Source of the DNA: Candidatus Saccharimonadota bacterium
Lineage (GTDB): Bacteria; Patescibacteriota; Saccharimonadia; Saccharimonadales; SZUA-47
Length of the DNA: 30,828 nt
Assembly (NCBI GenBank): GCA_017993025.1
Contig: JAGONL010000003.1
Coordinates: forward strand, 405-31,232
Reading direction: 5' to 3'
A model generated the notes under the pieces. It was given only the letters and a program-made list of their open reading frames with translations. It searched no databases and was not told the DNA's origin. A program made the position numbers and the translations under genes. Positions 28,669 to 30,828 of the stretch are shown here, one piece after another (the first letter of the stretch is position 1; every line of letters starts with the position of its first letter).

Positions 28669-29142
28669 TTATAATTTTATAATCCGGTGTTTTTGAGGAA
28701 GCGATTTTAGAATCGTGTGAATTGAATTTGTTGGCATAAATACTGTTGCTGTGTTGACTATTGGATGAAATCCTAGGTCTGGCTCTTTCAATAAATCCTT
28801 GTCAAAAATAATTTCAACATGGTACGAGTTAGGGTTAAGGCAGCAGAAAATAGATACAGAACCGGGCTCTACACCCATCATGTTCATTAATTTTTCAGGG
28901 CTACAAAATCTGACCTTCTTCTCGTTCAAATCGCTAGCCAGCTGTTTCAAGTCCAGTTTTTTAAGTCCTGGCATAATTACTAAATACTGTCGCTTGCCCT
29001 TATCGTCCTGAATAAAAAGATTTTTAATCTCTGTCCTGCCCGGCAGTTCTTTCATCGCCTCTTCAATTGTATAGACGGCCTTGTGCTCGACTAATTCATA
29101 TACGATATCTAGTTTTTGTAGAAATTTTTTGCTCTCTTCCAT
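28669..29142 (-). CDS. YbaK/ProX-type aminoacyl-tRNA deacylase
   Basis: Trans-editing enzyme that hydrolyses mischarged tRNA, typically Ala- or Cys-tRNA(Pro). The family blocks are YELVEHKAVYTIEEA, KNLFIQDDKGKRQYLVIMPG, the Lys-rich LKKLDLKQLASDL, GVEPGSVSIF and FHPIVNTATVFM. 157 residues is normal for stand-alone YbaK/ProXp proteins. Sequence order is closer to the ProX/PrdX-like group than to EbsC, but this cannot be settled by eye. The promoter TTGGTA-17-TATTCT ends 6 nt before the ATG. Confidence 0.87.
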   Translation of the reverse strand: MEESKKFLQKLDIVYELVEHKAVYTIEEAMKELPGRTEIKNLFIQDDKGKRQYLVIMPGLKKLDLKQLASDLNEKKVRFCSPEKLMNMMGVEPGSVSIFCCLNPNSYHVEIIFDKDLLKEPDLGFHPIVNTATVFMPTNSIHTILKSLPQKHRIIKL

Positions 29143-29148
29143 GAATAT

Positions 29149-29177
29149 AGAATAAGCTAATCATGCAAATGTACCAA
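29149..29177 (-). promoter_or_regulatory. Leaderless promoter of the YbaK-type gene
   Basis: TTGGTA (29177-29172), 17 bp, TATTCT (29154-29149), then 6 nt to the ATG ending at 29142. Confidence 0.5.
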
Positions 29178-29246
29178 AGATAATCAAAACATCCGTGTTA
29201 TGTATTTACATTTATATGTTTTTGTTGTATTATTTGTAATTAAATT

Positions 29247-30032
29247 ATGAATGTATGTATAGATGACACAGGTGTCAGCGCATTAGAGTTAAAAGGAATA
29301 GACCCCTTCTCTCCTACTAACGAAGATATTCTACGCTTTCCTTTTTCGAATGACGCAAAATTGGACCAACGGTTTGAAGAACTGCGTAATTTTGGAATTG
29401 AAAATCCATACACTCCTGAAGATTCAGCATTATTAATTGGAAATGGCTCGCTCTTGTCTCTTGCACCAGTGCTTCCTGGGTCAGTTTTTGTTACAGACTA
29501 CTCAATATCTTTACTTGCATGGATAAACTCTCAGATCACACAATTAGAAGCATCACATAGTCGTTCAGAGTTTATAGAATGGATGCATGATACAGTCCCA
29601 GCAAATAGAGTTAATCTAGTACGTGCAGAAGAATCAGACGACGCTAATAATCATTTTTTAATAACTGATGAATCTTTTGAAAAAGCTAGGTCAGCACTTC
29701 TAGATGTCAATGTGCATTTCGTTAAAGTTGATTACAAGAGCACGGCGTCAGTTAGGTCTTTAGGCAGAACAATTATATATAACGGCAATTTAGTGCGAGT
29801 AGCAAATTTTACAAATGTTCACGCAAGGGCTTTTATGTCTCTTGGTGTAGAGCACGAAGATCATGTTCGGGGCGTAGAACTATTTGCAGACAGCTTATCA
29901 AGCATCCCGTTTACGTATCCAGCAGCAATATTTGGTTCGAGTTCTAGGTCTGGTCTAGAACCTATGCCAATTGCCCCAGACCTACAGACATACCGCGAAA
30001 CAATGCTTGAAGATATTTCAATTACTGAATAA
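29247..30032 (+). CDS. Hypothetical protein, 261 aa
   Basis: I do not recognise a family. The segment ALLIGNGSLLSLAPVLPGS followed by VFVTDYSISLLAW looks like a Rossmann-type strand, glycine turn, helix and a second strand ending in Asp, which could be a SAM-binding site, but the rest lacks recognisable methyltransferase motifs. No signal peptide or membrane helix. A possible -10 TGTAAT (29235-29240) lies 6 nt before the ATG. It is the only + strand gene in the right part, divergent from the YbaK-type gene and convergent with the LytM-like gene. Confidence 0.7.
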   Translation: MNVCIDDTGVSALELKGIDPFSPTNEDILRFPFSNDAKLDQRFEELRNFGIENPYTPEDSALLIGNGSLLSLAPVLPGSVFVTDYSISLLAWINSQITQLEASHSRSEFIEWMHDTVPANRVNLVRAEESDDANNHFLITDESFEKARSALLDVNVHFVKVDYKSTASVRSLGRTIIYNGNLVRVANFTNVHARAFMSLGVEHEDHVRGVELFADSLSSIPFTYPAAIFGSSSRSGLEPMPIAPDLQTYRETMLEDISITE

Positions 30033-30054
30033 TGGTTGAAAACAAACTGGACTT

Positions 30055-30828
30055 CTAGTTTCTACCTTCGGCTTGAGCTGGTGATAGTGCTGTTTCCAAA
30101 CAACCTGTAGGATCTTGTGAATCCGCGTACAAATCTTTTCCACTAACTGACTCCCATTCTGCCAGTACGTTATTCAATTCGTTTAAAATTGTGCTTTCTA
30201 CACTTTTGTCCAGGACAGAAGTTGGGCAAACATGAACTTCACTTCCATCTTCATTTTTCTTATTAATCTGGATTTCAAAGCGTAAAAGGCCATTGTTCTG
30301 CCTAGCTGGATTGCCAATAACATCTCCCGCTTTGACTTTATCGCCTTTTGAAACTTTCAAGTCCACTATGTGGTCATAGCCAATAATCCATATCGATCCA
30401 TCAAATGTCTGTATAAAAACTTCTTTGTCGTTTGATTCTTGTTGATCTTTAATATTAACAACAACACCATCAACTGCTGATACAACTTCTGTGTTTTCTT
30501 TTAAAGAAGCAAATTCGAAATTAGGATTTATCCTTCCCCCCTCTAGACCTTCACCAAAAATATATAGCCCTTTTAGTCCTCTGCTGTCATATTCACGTAG
30601 TGCGTTAGAGGTTACGTCAATACTACCAAGCGTTGCTAAACCTAGATTCTTTAGCGACAGCTCATCGGCTGGTTCTTGCCCCTGCGTAACTGAATCATTT
30701 GATTTAGTTGCGCTTTCACTATCAACACTGTCTTTTTGTAGCACGCGCATTAAAGCAAAAACAATAAGTCCTACTATGACAATTAATATCAGCACTAAAC
30801 CTATTGTATTTCCGTTTTGCTTACGCTT
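30055..30828 (-). CDS. Degenerate M23/LytM-like membrane-anchored protein, 5' truncated
   Basis: The frame is open to the window edge: codons before the GTG at 30795 read KRKQNGNTIGL, so the N-terminus lies outside. A transmembrane helix (IGLVLILIVIVGLIVFALM) follows the basic stretch, then a periplasm-facing linker and an M23-like beta domain: EVVSAVDGVVVNIK, YDHIVDLKVSKGDKVKAGDV, IGNPARQNNGLLRFEI. Active M23 enzymes need an HxxxD pair and HxH; here the HLHFE-equivalent is LLRFE and the first His is missing. It is probably a non-catalytic regulator or scaffold of cell-wall hydrolysis, like inactive LytM factors. A C-terminal acidic tail contains two Cys. Confidence 0.65.
   Translation of the reverse strand, partial: KRKQNGNTIGLVLILIVIVGLIVFALMRVLQKDSVDSESATKSNDSVTQGQEPADELSLKNLGLATLGSIDVTSNALREYDSRGLKGLYIFGEGLEGGRINPNFEFASLKENTEVVSAVDGVVVNIKDQQESNDKEVFIQTFDGSIWIIGYDHIVDLKVSKGDKVKAGDVIGNPARQNNGLLRFEIQINKKNEDGSEVHVCPTSVLDKSVESTILNELNNVLAEWESVSGKDLYADSQDPTGCLETALSPAQAEGRN

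Overview
The window looks like a chromosome segment of a Candidate Phyla Radiation bacterium, most likely Saccharibacteria (TM7). This is inferred from compact, AT-leaning gene content, short housekeeping proteins, a reduced mraZ-rsmH-ftsL-ftsI-mraY-ftsW-murG-ftsQ cluster, and many genes whose start codon lies only 6-8 nt after a sigma70-type -10 hexamer. TGA is used as a stop (GH1 gene), so this is not a UGA-recoded CPR lineage. The taxonomic call is inference; no rRNA or marker tree is available here.

Left part (1-13 kb), mostly + strand: the 3' end of a Pro/Ala-rich protein with a 231-bp tandem repeat, then rluB-type pseudouridine synthase, der, pth, dprA, topA, a sigma-region-4/HARE-HTH regulator and a small downstream gene. 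Between them on the - strand are two unrecognised proteins, tsaC/sua5 and a P-loop kinase. The 0.9-kb gap between the kinase and dprA has no credible ORF. It carries a consensus - strand promoter followed by about 800 nt of densely paired sequence with three tandem cassettes whose hairpins covary.

Middle (12.7-22 kb): a convergent strand switch with a 28-bp dif-like site, then the division and cell-wall cluster on the - strand under an MraZ-type operator. Two inverted, hairpin-forming repeats flank rsmH inside this cluster.

Right part (22-30.8 kb), mostly - strand: a strongly promoted small membrane protein of unknown function; a GH1 beta-glucosidase whose stop codon lies in a heptamer tandem repeat; a DUF1761 protein; an operon rnhA - flavin reductase - alpha/beta hydrolase - NYN protein; an AbrB-type antitoxin with Doc toxin; peptide deformylase; a pair of structured elements; a YbaK-type deacylase; an unrecognised protein; and a degenerate LytM/M23 protein running off the window.

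The most novel material is non-coding. There is a roughly 240-nt structured element family (three copies, covarying stems), the cassette RNA, a dispersed repeat that carries promoters, and a divergent promoter in which both directions share one palindromic -35 hexamer with identical spacing.
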